This document shows, piece by piece, positions 28,092 through 36,698 of a stretch of DNA of 64,000 nt. Below the pieces are notes generated by a model that saw nothing but the letters and a program-made list of their open reading frames with translations, was not told where the DNA came from and made no database searches. A program made the position numbers and the translations under genes. This DNA is from an uncultured Alphaproteobacteria bacterium (GTDB lineage Bacteria > Pseudomonadota > Alphaproteobacteria > Methylaequorales > Methylaequoraceae), in the NCBI GenBank assembly GCA_902618535.1, contig CACNAV010000001.1, forward strand, positions 1-64,000, given 5' to 3'. Every line of letters begins with the position of its first letter. Positions within the stretch are counted from its first letter, which is position 1.

Positions 28092-28957
28092 TTGTTTAAT
28101 TCTAAAGAAAAATATTCATTGAAAATTAAAAATAATGCTTTTTTATTATCTAAAAAAAAACCTTTTCTAAAATTTATTTGAACGAAATCTAAAAAGGTTA
28201 GAATCTTTAGTTTTTTGTTTAAATCACAGACATGGTTTTTAAAATTAAATTTTAAATTAAAAAAAAATATATTAATAATTAAAGGTAAAAAAGTATCGAA
28301 ATTCTTCGAAATTTTAAGATAAAATTTTTCAAATTCAATATATTGTAATTTTTCTGAATCTAAAATTTTTTTTACTTCATTTTTTATTAAATCACCATCT
28401 TTAGTTAGAAGAAGATTGTAAATACTAGGGTAACCATCACATATAAGAAGTTTTTCTTTTTCTTCATCATTTTTATAATTATCAGCAAGAAGTTTATAAG
28501 GATTAAACTTAATTTTTATACATCTCGATTTTATTGTTTGAGGAATTAGTTTTAAATTGTGAGTTATCAATATTAAAACAGTATTTGGAGGTGGTTCTTC
28601 CAAGGTTTTGAGCAATGCAATGATCGAATTTTTATTAAGTAATTCTAAATTATTTATTATAAGAAAGGTTTTATTAATTCCATCTAAAGAATTTGTTAAA
28701 TTACTTTGGTTAATTAATTTCCTAACATCATCAATCATAGCTATATTTTCGTCGCTATTAATTTCATAAACGAATTGTTCATTTTTTTTTTTCTTCAAAA
28801 CCTTTTTAATAAAAATATCAAGGAACTTTCTCTTTCCCGACTCTTTCGGACCATAAAAAATCCAAGCATGAGGGAAAATTTCTTTTAAATAAAGCTTACT
28901 TATGAAATTAAACTCTTGTTTATATTTATTTTCAATAATATTAGATTCAATTTTCAT
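28088..28957 (-). CDS. holB: DNA polymerase III clamp-loader subunit delta'
   Basis: 289 residues in the AAA+ clamp-loader fold. The P-loop reads FYGPKESGKRKFLD, with Arg instead of Ser/Thr after Lys, so ATP binding is doubtful as in many delta' subunits; TLEEPPPNTVLILIT near residue 128 and SRCIKIKF near 155 are the sensor regions. The usual zinc-binding cysteines are absent. It sits between tmk and metG with short overlaps (11 and 4 bases), the standard alphaproteobacterial order. Confidence 0.88.
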   Translation of the reverse strand: MKIESNIIENKYKQEFNFISKLYLKEIFPHAWIFYGPKESGKRKFLDIFIKKVLKKKKNEQFVYEINSDENIAMIDDVRKLINQSNLTNSLDGINKTFLIINNLELLNKNSIIALLKTLEEPPPNTVLILITHNLKLIPQTIKSRCIKIKFNPYKLLADNYKNDEEKEKLLICDGYPSIYNLLLTKDGDLIKNEVKKILDSEKLQYIEFEKFYLKISKNFDTFLPLIINIFFFNLKFNFKNHVCDLNKKLKILTFLDFVQINFRKGFFLDNKKALFLIFNEYFSLELNK

Positions 28958-29591
28958 AATGATAAGGAATTATTTTGTTAAATGTTTTTTTTTTATTTAA
29001 AAAATCTACAATGTTTTTATGAATTTGATTTTTGCTATAATTGCCATTAAATATTTCAATTTTTTGTGTTTTTTTCAGGTTTTTAAACCCAAGAGAAACC
29101 TTTTTATGAAATAAACTATCTTTGAACTCGAACCTAGTTTCGTCTTTTTTCTTTTTAAGGCTTCTTTTAATTCCAATTTCAAAATCGATGTCAATAACAA
29201 GTGTTAAGTCTGGCATTAAATTATTTGTGACTTTACTATGCAAATACTTCAGCATTGAAAGAGGAATATTACTTGTTAGTATTTGATAACAATAAGTGGA
29301 ATAAAAGTATCTATCACACAATACAATCCTATTTTTTAAATTTGGAACTATTTTTTTTTTTAAGTGTTCGTTTCTTGCAGCGTAAATTAATAAAAGCTCA
29401 GTTAATGGTAAAATATTTTCCTTTTGTCTTTTGACTAAAATTTTTCTTATAAGCTCAGAAACGTAAGAGCCACCTGGCTCTCTTGTGCAAAAAAACTTCA
29501 AACCTCCAATTTCAAGTGATTTAGCTAGTAGCCTAAGTTGAGTAGATTTTCCGCTTCCGTCTATACCTTCAAAAGCTATAAATTTTTTCAT
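28947..29591 (-). CDS. tmk: thymidylate kinase
   Basis: 214 residues. FEGIDGSGKSTQLRLLA is the P-loop, CTREPGG near residue 36 and LCDRYFYSTYCYQ near 92 are the dTMP/Mg sites. A lid segment with basic residues (KRSLKKKKDETRFE) sits near 145. The enzyme makes dTDP from dTMP. Four-base overlap with the carboxypeptidase gene indicates the same operon. Confidence 0.95.
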   Translation of the reverse strand: MKKFIAFEGIDGSGKSTQLRLLAKSLEIGGLKFFCTREPGGSYVSELIRKILVKRQKENILPLTELLLIYAARNEHLKKKIVPNLKNRIVLCDRYFYSTYCYQILTSNIPLSMLKYLHSKVTNNLMPDLTLVIDIDFEIGIKRSLKKKKDETRFEFKDSLFHKKVSLGFKNLKKTQKIEIFNGNYSKNQIHKNIVDFLNKKKTFNKIIPYHYEN

Positions 29592-30721
29592 TGTGTTGTA
29601 ATTAAGCTTTCTCCAAATAGAAGAAATTTAAAATTTAGGATCATTTTAGAAAAAAAATTGGATTCACTTACATTATTCGTTGCATATAATTTGTATGATT
29701 TAATAGTTTGATCATTTTTTTTTATTAAAAAATCAGCAATATATTGATCCTCTGCTACCGGAGCGATCAAAGGTGACTGATATCTAACCTTAAAATTTAT
29801 TTTCTTTCTATCTCTATTAGGTACGGTTATAGAGATATCATCTTTTGTATAAAAGCTAACTTCCTTTTTTTTTCCAGACCAAATAGGTATTTGCCCTAAC
29901 TCTTTTGTTTCGGTTGCAATCTTAATACTTTTAAATTGGTTGAAACCAATTTTCATTAATCTTTCAGACTCTTTCGATCTTTGAGCACTAGATTTTAAAC
30001 CATTGAGTACTAAAATTAACCTTCTATCTTTATTTTTTACTGTTGCTACAAGACCATAACCTCCTAAAGATGTATGTCCTGTTTTTAATCCATCTGAACC
30101 AATAGGTCTAAAAAGCAATGGGTTTCTATTTAATTGCTTAATGTTGTTATAAGTAAATTCTTTTTCAGAATAATAACGATATAAATCAGGAAAATCTTCA
30201 ATAGTCCTAACAGTTAATTTAAGAAGGTCATTAACAGTCATTAAGTGTTTTTTATCTGGCCAACCTGTAGAGTTTGTAAAATTTGAACTTTCAAGACCAA
30301 TTTCATTAGCCAACTCATTGAGTTCATCAGCAAAAATACTCTCACTTCCAGAGATACCCTCTGCAACAACAATACAAGCATCATTTCCCGATTGCACAAT
30401 TATACCTCTAATTAAATCCTCAACTCTAACCATTGAGTTTAAATTCACAAACATTTTAGACCCCCCTTTTTTCCAGGCTTTCTTACTAACTTCAAATTCA
30501 TCATCAATAGATATTTCTCCATCTTTAATTTTTTTAAACAAGTAATAAATTGTCATTATTTTACTCATTGAACTGGGTGACATCAGTTCATCGGAATTTT
30601 TTTCAAAAAGAACAGTTTTTGTTTCATAATCGTAAAGAATTCCCTGTTTAGCTGGTGTTTCAATAGCTTGAACAAGTGAAGTTTTGATAATGAAAAGTAA
30701 AAAGATTAAAAGTTTATTCAT
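29588..30721 (-). CDS. dacC: D-alanyl-D-alanine carboxypeptidase (penicillin-binding protein 5/6 type)
   Basis: 377 residues with a cleavable signal peptide (LLIFLLFIIKTSLVQA). The serine peptidase motifs are SMSK near residue 52 (catalytic Ser), SGN near 112 and KTG near 215, followed by a C-terminal PBP5-like beta domain and a hydrophobic amphipathic end that may anchor it. It trims pentapeptides of murein in the periplasm. Neighbours RlpA and MltB are also wall enzymes. The choice between dacC and dacF naming is arbitrary. Confidence 0.93.
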   Translation of the reverse strand: MNKLLIFLLFIIKTSLVQAIETPAKQGILYDYETKTVLFEKNSDELMSPSSMSKIMTIYYLFKKIKDGEISIDDEFEVSKKAWKKGGSKMFVNLNSMVRVEDLIRGIIVQSGNDACIVVAEGISGSESIFADELNELANEIGLESSNFTNSTGWPDKKHLMTVNDLLKLTVRTIEDFPDLYRYYSEKEFTYNNIKQLNRNPLLFRPIGSDGLKTGHTSLGGYGLVATVKNKDRRLILVLNGLKSSAQRSKESERLMKIGFNQFKSIKIATETKELGQIPIWSGKKKEVSFYTKDDISITVPNRDRKKINFKVRYQSPLIAPVAEDQYIADFLIKKNDQTIKSYKLYATNNVSESNFFSKMILNFKFLLFGESLITTQ

Positions 30722-30722
30722 T

Positions 30723-31631
30723 TTAATTCATTACTAGATGCGAAGAGGTGTAACCAAGTTGAAAAAGTTTTTCTTGTAATTGGTTGGCTAAATTAATATT
30801 GCTTAACGGTCCTATTCTGACTCTGTAAATATATTTATCGTCTATAAATTCTCTTTTAATGTAGGCTTTGAATTCTGAAAGTTTTTCAATAAGAGATTTT
30901 GCGTTTCTATGGTCTGTAAATGCACCAACCTGAATTGCAATCTTGTTATCTTTTAAAACAAAATTTTCATCAGTTTCACTTTTTTCTTTAACTACTTTGA
31001 CTACTTTATTTTCTTTATCATCACTCTTAGTCTCTTGAACTGGAGGATTAAGATTTTTTTTTTCTATATTTTGTATCTTAGCAGACTTAGCTTTATTCTT
31101 AGATTGAATTAACTCATTGGCAAACTTTCTGGATTCATCTTCAAGTATCTCAACCCTTACCTTTGCAACACCTCTATTTACAAAGCCTAATTCTTTAGCT
31201 GCTTTCTTTGAAAGATCTATTATTCTATTCTTCGCAAATGGCCCCCTATCGTTCACTCTTACAAATGATAGTACTTTGCCGTTTTCCAAGTTAGTTACTT
31301 TAACTATAGAAGGAAGAGGTAAAGTTCTATGAGCAGCTGAGATTAAATTTTGATTGAAAATCTCTCCATTAGCTGTTTTTTTTCCGTGAAAACCTGGACC
31401 ATACCATGACGCATATCCAACCTCATCATACTCATAATTTATAGCTGGATAATACCATTTACCATTAATTTTATAGGGGTTGCCTACTTTATAAGTTGGG
31501 TTATCTCCCCATGAACCTATTCTTTTTGCAGAATTAATTAAAAAAGTTGTTTCTGAACAACCAGCAATTATAAACGTCAAGAAAAGAAATAAAATTTTTC
31601 TTATTAAGATATGTCTATTTAATAACTTCAT
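30723..31631 (-). CDS. rlpA: RlpA-family septal lytic transglycosylase lipoprotein with SPOR domain
   Basis: 302 residues. The signal peptide ends in a lipobox (IIAGC, Cys about residue 25). The double-psi beta-barrel follows: VGYASWYGPGFHGKKTANGEIF near 72, with the conserved HRTLPLPS and VRVNDRGPF containing the catalytic Asp. A lysine/glutamate-rich linker leads to a C-terminal SPOR domain (IAIQVGAFTDHRNAKSL to the end), which binds denuded septal glycan. Overlap with mltB is 17 bases. Confidence 0.93.
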   Translation of the reverse strand: MKLLNRHILIRKILFLFLTFIIAGCSETTFLINSAKRIGSWGDNPTYKVGNPYKINGKWYYPAINYEYDEVGYASWYGPGFHGKKTANGEIFNQNLISAAHRTLPLPSIVKVTNLENGKVLSFVRVNDRGPFAKNRIIDLSKKAAKELGFVNRGVAKVRVEILEDESRKFANELIQSKNKAKSAKIQNIEKKNLNPPVQETKSDDKENKVVKVVKEKSETDENFVLKDNKIAIQVGAFTDHRNAKSLIEKLSEFKAYIKREFIDDKYIYRVRIGPLSNINLANQLQEKLFQLGYTSSHLVMN

Positions 31632-32598
31632 CGGATAATAAAAATACGGTTAAAGCAAAGTAATTCGATCTGTTCCAGTCTAGTATAACATCAAAATTTT
31701 TTGTTACTAAAAAAAACTGTTTTCCTTCTAAGTCAGGTATAACAAGTCTCATTTGCACTCTCTCATTGTAATTATTTTTAAAAGAAATACCATTTTTTTC
31801 CCAAAATTTTTTGGTTTTATATTTTTTTTTTTTAGATAAATTTTTCAGTTTATCGGTAATTATAATTTTAACTTCTTCCCCCCATAATAGATTATTATTC
31901 CAACCAACCTGATTTAAATAATTAGCTCCAGATGCTAATGCATCAGATTTTTTAAAAAGATTAATTTTCTTATCATTGTCAAAATCAATTGCAAATTTAT
32001 GAAAAGTACTGGGCATAAACTGTGTTTGCCCAAATGCTCCTGCCCATGAACCTTTAAAATCTTTAGGAGAAACATGACCTTCTTCAAGAATTTTTAATGC
32101 CAATTTAAATTCTTTCATGAAAAATTTTTGTCTTCTGCCATCGTAAGCTAGTGAGAGAAGAGAACTTAGTATATCAAGCTTACCGATGTGTTTACCAAAG
32201 GATGTTTCTATTCCCCATAATGATACTAGTATTGTCGGATTAACTTTAAATTTTTCACTCAATAACAATAATAATTCTTTATTCTGTTTATATATCTTAT
32301 TGATATCTTTTTTTTTTTGTTCGTTAATATTTCTTTGTAAATATTTCTCAAATGTTAATTTAAATTCAGGTTGCTTTCTATCATATTCGATAACCTTAGG
32401 GTTAAAATTTATCTCGTCAAGAAGATCTAAAGTAGAATCCATGAAGTTTTCTTTTTTTAAAGTCTTTTTAAGATCCTTTTTCCATTCATTCCAGCTTTGG
32501 GATTGAACTTTTTTAAAATCAAGGTTAGGAGAATCGTTACTTTTTGAAGAAACTAATTGATGTGTAAAAATTAATATTAAAAAACATATTATTTTCAT
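31615..32598 (-). CDS. mltB: membrane-bound lytic murein transglycosylase B-like
   Basis: 327 residues with an N-terminal signal peptide. The catalytic glutamate is in WGIETSFGKHIG near residue 128 and the substrate-cleft signature in SWAGAFGQTQFMPSTF near 185; both are standard MltB/Slt70-related motifs. No lipobox is seen, so it is probably soluble periplasmic. It heads the wall-tmk-metG operon and is 2 bases from the preceding FMN oxidase gene. Confidence 0.92.
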   Translation of the reverse strand: MKIICFLILIFTHQLVSSKSNDSPNLDFKKVQSQSWNEWKKDLKKTLKKENFMDSTLDLLDEINFNPKVIEYDRKQPEFKLTFEKYLQRNINEQKKKDINKIYKQNKELLLLLSEKFKVNPTILVSLWGIETSFGKHIGKLDILSSLLSLAYDGRRQKFFMKEFKLALKILEEGHVSPKDFKGSWAGAFGQTQFMPSTFHKFAIDFDNDKKINLFKKSDALASGANYLNQVGWNNNLLWGEEVKIIITDKLKNLSKKKKYKTKKFWEKNGISFKNNYNERVQMRLVIPDLEGKQFFLVTKNFDVILDWNRSNYFALTVFLLSDEVIK

Positions 32599-32599
32599 T

Positions 32600-33745
32600 T
32601 TACTTAAATCTAAGATTTGTCCTATTTAACTGATTTATTTTTGTTACACCCATAAGCTTCATATCTCGTTCAACTTCATTTTTTAAGTTTTCAATTGCTT
32701 TAGTTACACCAACTTCACCTCCAGATGCTAAGGCATACAAGTAAAGTCTTCCTCCAGAGCAAGCATTAGCGCCTTTTGAAAGTGCTTTAAGAATGTGGGA
32801 CCCCCTCCTAATTCCACCATCACAAATGATTTCTATTTTTCCACCAACAGTATCTATAATTTCATCTAACTGATCAAATGGAGAACGCGAACCATCAAGT
32901 TGTCTCCCACCATGATTAGAAATCATTATCGCATTAGCTCCAATGTCCACAGCTTTTTTGGCATCTTCCTTGGACATAATACCTTTTAAGCAAAAGGTTC
33001 CTCCCCACTTTTTTTTTACATTTTCTGCATCTTTCCAACTCATATTTTGATCTAACATATTTGTAAAATAGTCAGAAACCGAAATTTTTATATCTGTTCC
33101 CTCTTTGATAAAATCACTGAGAAAAGGCAAATCAAATTTTTTTCTAAAAATATAGTTAAGTCCCCATTTGGGTTTAAACATAAAACTCAGAAAACTTTTT
33201 AATGTGAGCCTAGGTGGCGATGTAAAACCTGTCCTAATATCTCTTTCTCTGTTTCCTCCAGTAATAGTATCAACTGTAAGAGCAATTGCATCAATGTTAT
33301 TTGACTTACATTTATCAATCATTGAATTTGTTAATCCTTTATCTTTGTGAAAATATAATTGGAAAATTTTTGGTGAGGAAATTGACTTTATTTCTTCTAT
33401 TGGAATTGTTGATAAAGAAGATATCCCAAAAAAGGTATTAAATTTTTGAGCTGCTTTTGCAACCGCCATTTCACCCTCGTGGTGAAAAAGTCTTTGAAGA
33501 GCTGTTGGTGATAAAAAAAAAGGTAAACTAATTTTTTTTCCTAAAATTTTTATACCTAAATCAACCGTTTCAACTGATCTAAGAACTCTAGGAACTAAAA
33601 AACAGTCATCATAAGCTGCGGTATTTCTTTTACAAGTAACTTCATCATCTGCAGCTCCATCAATATAGTGAAATATGGGTGAAGGCAAATTTTTCCTTGC
33701 AAGTTCTCTAAAATCATTAACATTATTGCAACTAGATATTTTCAT
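32600..33745 (-). CDS. FMN-dependent alpha-hydroxy acid oxidase/dehydrogenase (LldD-like)
   Basis: 381 residues from the ATG at 33745, preferred over an upstream TTG (33781) that would overlap the divergent gene. FMN-oxidase motifs: YIDGAADDE near residue 28, SLSTIPIEEI near 107, FQLYFHKDK near 130, and the signature SNHGGRQLDGSRSPFDQL near 275, where the His is the catalytic base, then CDGGIRRG near 305. It oxidises an L-2-hydroxy acid such as lactate at the membrane or in the cytoplasm; which one is not set by the sequence. Confidence 0.9.
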   Translation of the reverse strand: MKISSCNNVNDFRELARKNLPSPIFHYIDGAADDEVTCKRNTAAYDDCFLVPRVLRSVETVDLGIKILGKKISLPFFLSPTALQRLFHHEGEMAVAKAAQKFNTFFGISSLSTIPIEEIKSISSPKIFQLYFHKDKGLTNSMIDKCKSNNIDAIALTVDTITGGNRERDIRTGFTSPPRLTLKSFLSFMFKPKWGLNYIFRKKFDLPFLSDFIKEGTDIKISVSDYFTNMLDQNMSWKDAENVKKKWGGTFCLKGIMSKEDAKKAVDIGANAIMISNHGGRQLDGSRSPFDQLDEIIDTVGGKIEIICDGGIRRGSHILKALSKGANACSGGRLYLYALASGGEVGVTKAIENLKNEVERDMKLMGVTKINQLNRTNLRFK

Positions 33746-33766
33746 AAATTTAATTAATAATACGCT

Positions 33767-34540
33767 ATGGATAATATTCAACGAAAACTTTTAATTAAAA
33801 AAAATAAAAATGCTAATCGAATTGTAAATTTCTCGTCTCTAGTTGATGAAACAAGTATTATTTTCTCAGGTAAAGAAGATGATGATTTTATGATAAAGAT
33901 TAAAGATTCACTAATGGATTCCTTATCCCTGAAAAGAAAAATTACTGAAGATATTTTAAAAATGGACGGATTATCAGGGAGAAAATATAGATCGTTGATA
34001 AATAGTCTTATTAACAAAGTTAAAAACCCCTCGTATCTAGAAATTGGTTCTTGGTTAGGTTCTACTGCATGTTCTGCAGCTTTTAAGAATAAGTTAACAA
34101 TTACCTGTATCGACAACTGGAGCCAGGTTTTTTTTGAAAAAAAATTTCCTGAACCTGAAAAAATTTTTAAAGAAAATATTAAGAAATGCTTAAGTAAGGA
34201 TTCAAAATACAATTTTATAAATAATGATTTTAGAAAAATAGACTTTTCATCCATTGGTGAGCATAATATTTATCTTTTTGACGGCCCCCATCATTACGAA
34301 GATCACTTTGATGGAATAGTGCTAGCTCAACCAGCACTTACTGAAAAATTTATTCTCATAATAGATGATTGGAATTGGAATCAAGTCCGTGACGGCACTA
34401 TATCTGCTTTAAAAGACCTTAAACTGAATATTGTATCAAAACTTGAGATTAGAACAACCCAAGATGGCTCTAACGCTCTCATGATGAGTCAAAATAGCGA
34501 CTGGCATCAGGGATATTGTTTTTTTGTAATACAAAAATAG
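33767..34540 (+). CDS. class I SAM-dependent methyltransferase (Methyltransf_24-like)
   Basis: 257 residues. PSYLEIGSWLGSTACSAA near residue 88 is motif I, CIDNW near 111 the acidic residue that binds ribose, and YLFDGPHHYEDHFDGI near 168 plus LIIDDWNWNQVRDGT near 198 match the Methyltransf_24 family seen in polysaccharide and other loci. The start lies 21 bases from the divergent FMN oxidase start. There is no neighbour on the same strand, so its substrate is unassigned. Confidence 0.78.
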   Translation: MDNIQRKLLIKKNKNANRIVNFSSLVDETSIIFSGKEDDDFMIKIKDSLMDSLSLKRKITEDILKMDGLSGRKYRSLINSLINKVKNPSYLEIGSWLGSTACSAAFKNKLTITCIDNWSQVFFEKKFPEPEKIFKENIKKCLSKDSKYNFINNDFRKIDFSSIGEHNIYLFDGPHHYEDHFDGIVLAQPALTEKFILIIDDWNWNQVRDGTISALKDLKLNIVSKLEIRTTQDGSNALMMSQNSDWHQGYCFFVIQK

Positions 34541-34693
34541 CTACTTTTTTTTTTTTAGAGCATCTGAAATTACAGACGAAATCAATGAAGTATCTTTTTT
34601 TGTAACATATTTCAAAGATGCTAATTTATCCACAAAAGTGTTAGAAGAATCTTTTAAAAGTTGTTTTATATTATTATTTTTATTTTTTTTCAT
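34541..34693 (-). CDS. small basic helical protein, unknown (50 aa)
   Basis: A 50-residue frame starting with a run of Lys/Asn (KKNKNNNIK) and ending in lysines, with a predicted amphipathic helix in the middle (QLLKDSSNTFVDKLASL). It lies 34 bases downstream of yajQ on the same strand and its stop abuts the convergent methyltransferase stop. No family is recognised and no clear ribosome binding site precedes it. It could be a real small protein or only an open stretch. Confidence 0.4.
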   Translation of the reverse strand: MKKNKNNNIKQLLKDSSNTFVDKLASLKYVTKKDTSLISSVISDALKKKK

Positions 34694-34727
34694 AGTTTTA
34701 TTATGAAAGATTAATGCCAAAAATAAA

Positions 34728-35213
34728 TTAATCTCTAAAATTTATGAATTGAAGAGGCTGCTTAATTTCTAAGTTTTTTATAGTTTGAATTACTTCTTGA
34801 AGCACGTCTCTTTTGGCTCCAGTAATCCTAAGCTCTTCTCCTCTTATGGCAAATTGAACCTTAAATTTACTGTTTTTTATGATTTTATTTATTTTTTGGG
34901 ATATTTCTCTATCAATTCCTTGAATAATTTTTGATTTTTGCCTTAACATGCCTCCTTTGGCATCTTCAATCTTTGAAAAATCAAATGCTCCAGTTGAAAC
35001 TTTTCTTTTTACTAAATGTGTTCTAAATATTTGTTGAACTTGATCAATTTTATACTGATCTTCAGCCATTAGTTCAATTTCGTCAGATTCTCTTGAGATT
35101 TTTGATTGGCTATTTTTAAAGTCGTATCTTGTAGTGATTTCTCTCATTGCACTATTAATGGCATTATCTACTTCAGCAAGGTCTGTTTTTGAGACAATAT
35201 CAAATGATGGCAT
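34728..35213 (-). CDS. yajQ: YajQ-family nucleotide (cyclic di-GMP) binding protein
   Basis: 161 residues from ATG at 35213 (a TTG one codon earlier is less likely). It has the conserved N-terminus MPSFDIVSKTDLAEVDNA, TTRYDFKNSQ near residue 30 and the GGMLRQKSKIIQGID centre near 88. The family folds as two RRM-like domains and some members bind cyclic di-GMP or nucleotides. Its stand-alone position agrees with its wide conservation. Its role in this organism is unknown. Confidence 0.92.
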   Translation of the reverse strand: MPSFDIVSKTDLAEVDNAINSAMREITTRYDFKNSQSKISRESDEIELMAEDQYKIDQVQQIFRTHLVKRKVSTGAFDFSKIEDAKGGMLRQKSKIIQGIDREISQKINKIIKNSKFKVQFAIRGEELRITGAKRDVLQEVIQTIKNLEIKQPLQFINFRD

Positions 35214-35301
35214 CAATATTCCAAATTATTAATTAGTTGTAATTATAAGTGTCTATTATAAAATTAAATTGTTGGTTAAGTAAACAAATAAGTAATTTAT
35301 A

Positions 35302-36681
35302 ATGTTAGAAGTTAAATCTCCATGGAATTTAGAAATTATTAAAAAAATTGAATGTCACAATCAAAATGAGATTGAAAAAATAATAAGTTCTGCACACAAA
35401 ACAGCCCTTGAAAAAGAAGCAAATTTTCAGAAAAAAGATAGAATTGAAGTTCTGAATAATTTTTCAAAAAAGATTAGGCATAATGTTAATGATTTGGCTA
35501 AATTAGCTACTAGTGAAGGAGGCAAACCCCTTCAAGATTCGATAATAGAAATTAACAGAGGGGCTGAAGGTGTTGATGCTGCTGTAGAGGTTTTAAAATC
35601 AGACGCAGGTAATGTAATTCCAATGAATATCAATGAAGCTTCAAGTAACAGAGTTGCTTTTACCCAAAAAGAACCAATAGGGGTAGTGTTAGCAATAAGC
35701 GCATTTAATCATCCATTTAATCTTATTATTCACCAAATTATTCCTGCGATTGCTTCTGGATGTGTTGTGATAGTTAAGCCTGCTGAAGATACCCCACTCT
35801 CTTGTATGAAAATTATAGAAATGCTTTTTGAATCAGGACTACCTGAAAATAGATGTTATTTTTGTATGCCAGAAAATCTTAAACTAACAGAAAAAATGGT
35901 ATCTGATGAAAGAATTGATTTTTTTAGCTTCATAGGTTCAGCAAAAATTGGGTGGATGCTAAGGTCAAAACTTTCTCCCGGCACGAGATGCGCGTTAGAA
36001 CATGGTGGTATGGCACCAACCTTCTTGACTGAAAGTACTGATTTAGATACTGCTTCTAAACTATTGGTTAAAGGTGGTTTTTATCATGCCGGACAGGTAT
36101 GCGTTTCAGTACAAAGAATTTTTGTTCATAAAAATATTTTTGATGAATTTTTAAGTATTTTTGAAAAAAACTTGAAACCATTAAAAATAGGTAACCCTTT
36201 AGAAAATAAAACAGAAATTGGTCCGTTGATCCGACCATCTGAAGTTAAAAGGGTTCAAGAATGGGTTAATGAATCCGTATCATCAGGAACTACTTTACTA
36301 TGTGGAGGTAATAAAATATCAGAGACTTGTTTTGAAAAAACTGTACTAATTAACCCAAAATTTTCAGATAAAGTCTCTCGTATGGAAATTTTTGGTCCTG
36401 TTGTTAATATATATTCGTACGATAATTTAGAAGAGACTATTGAAATTGCAAATGACACTAGCGTATCTTTTCAAGCATCGATTTTTTCAAATAATATTGA
36501 TGAAACCATGAGTTTTTACAAAAAGATTAATGCATCTGCCGTTTTTCACAATGATCATACTGCATTTAGAGTTGATTGGATGCCTTTTGCAGGGCTAAAA
36601 CACTCTGGTCATGGTGTGGGTGGTATAAAGTATACAATGCATGAAATGCAAATTGAAAAAATGATGGTTTTAAGAAATTAA
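35302..36681 (+). CDS. NAD(P)-dependent aldehyde dehydrogenase family protein
   Basis: 459 residues. Catalytic Cys is in GGFYHAGQVCVSVQR near residue 270 and the general-base Glu region is CALEHGGMAPTFL near 235 (ELGG usually, here EHGG). NAD site FIGSAKIGW near 212 and HPFNLIIHQIIPAI near 140 are standard. Located 17 bases before a thiamine-dependent enzyme gene with a good AAAGGAGA site, so the two likely serve one pathway. The aldehyde is not known. Confidence 0.88.
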   Translation: MLEVKSPWNLEIIKKIECHNQNEIEKIISSAHKTALEKEANFQKKDRIEVLNNFSKKIRHNVNDLAKLATSEGGKPLQDSIIEINRGAEGVDAAVEVLKSDAGNVIPMNINEASSNRVAFTQKEPIGVVLAISAFNHPFNLIIHQIIPAIASGCVVIVKPAEDTPLSCMKIIEMLFESGLPENRCYFCMPENLKLTEKMVSDERIDFFSFIGSAKIGWMLRSKLSPGTRCALEHGGMAPTFLTESTDLDTASKLLVKGGFYHAGQVCVSVQRIFVHKNIFDEFLSIFEKNLKPLKIGNPLENKTEIGPLIRPSEVKRVQEWVNESVSSGTTLLCGGNKISETCFEKTVLINPKFSDKVSRMEIFGPVVNIYSYDNLEETIEIANDTSVSFQASIFSNNIDETMSFYKKINASAVFHNDHTAFRVDWMPFAGLKHSGHGVGGIKYTMHEMQIEKMMVLRN

Positions 36682-36698
36682 TTTTAAAAGGAGAAATA

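Noticed and set aside
33746-33781. TTG start for the FMN oxidase
   Set aside because: It would overlap the divergent methyltransferase start and add residues not normal for the family; the ATG at 33745 is better.
33778-34254. 158-codon open frame antisense to the methyltransferase
   Set aside because: The plus strand has clear SAM-binding motifs over the same bases; the reverse frame has none and no ribosome site.
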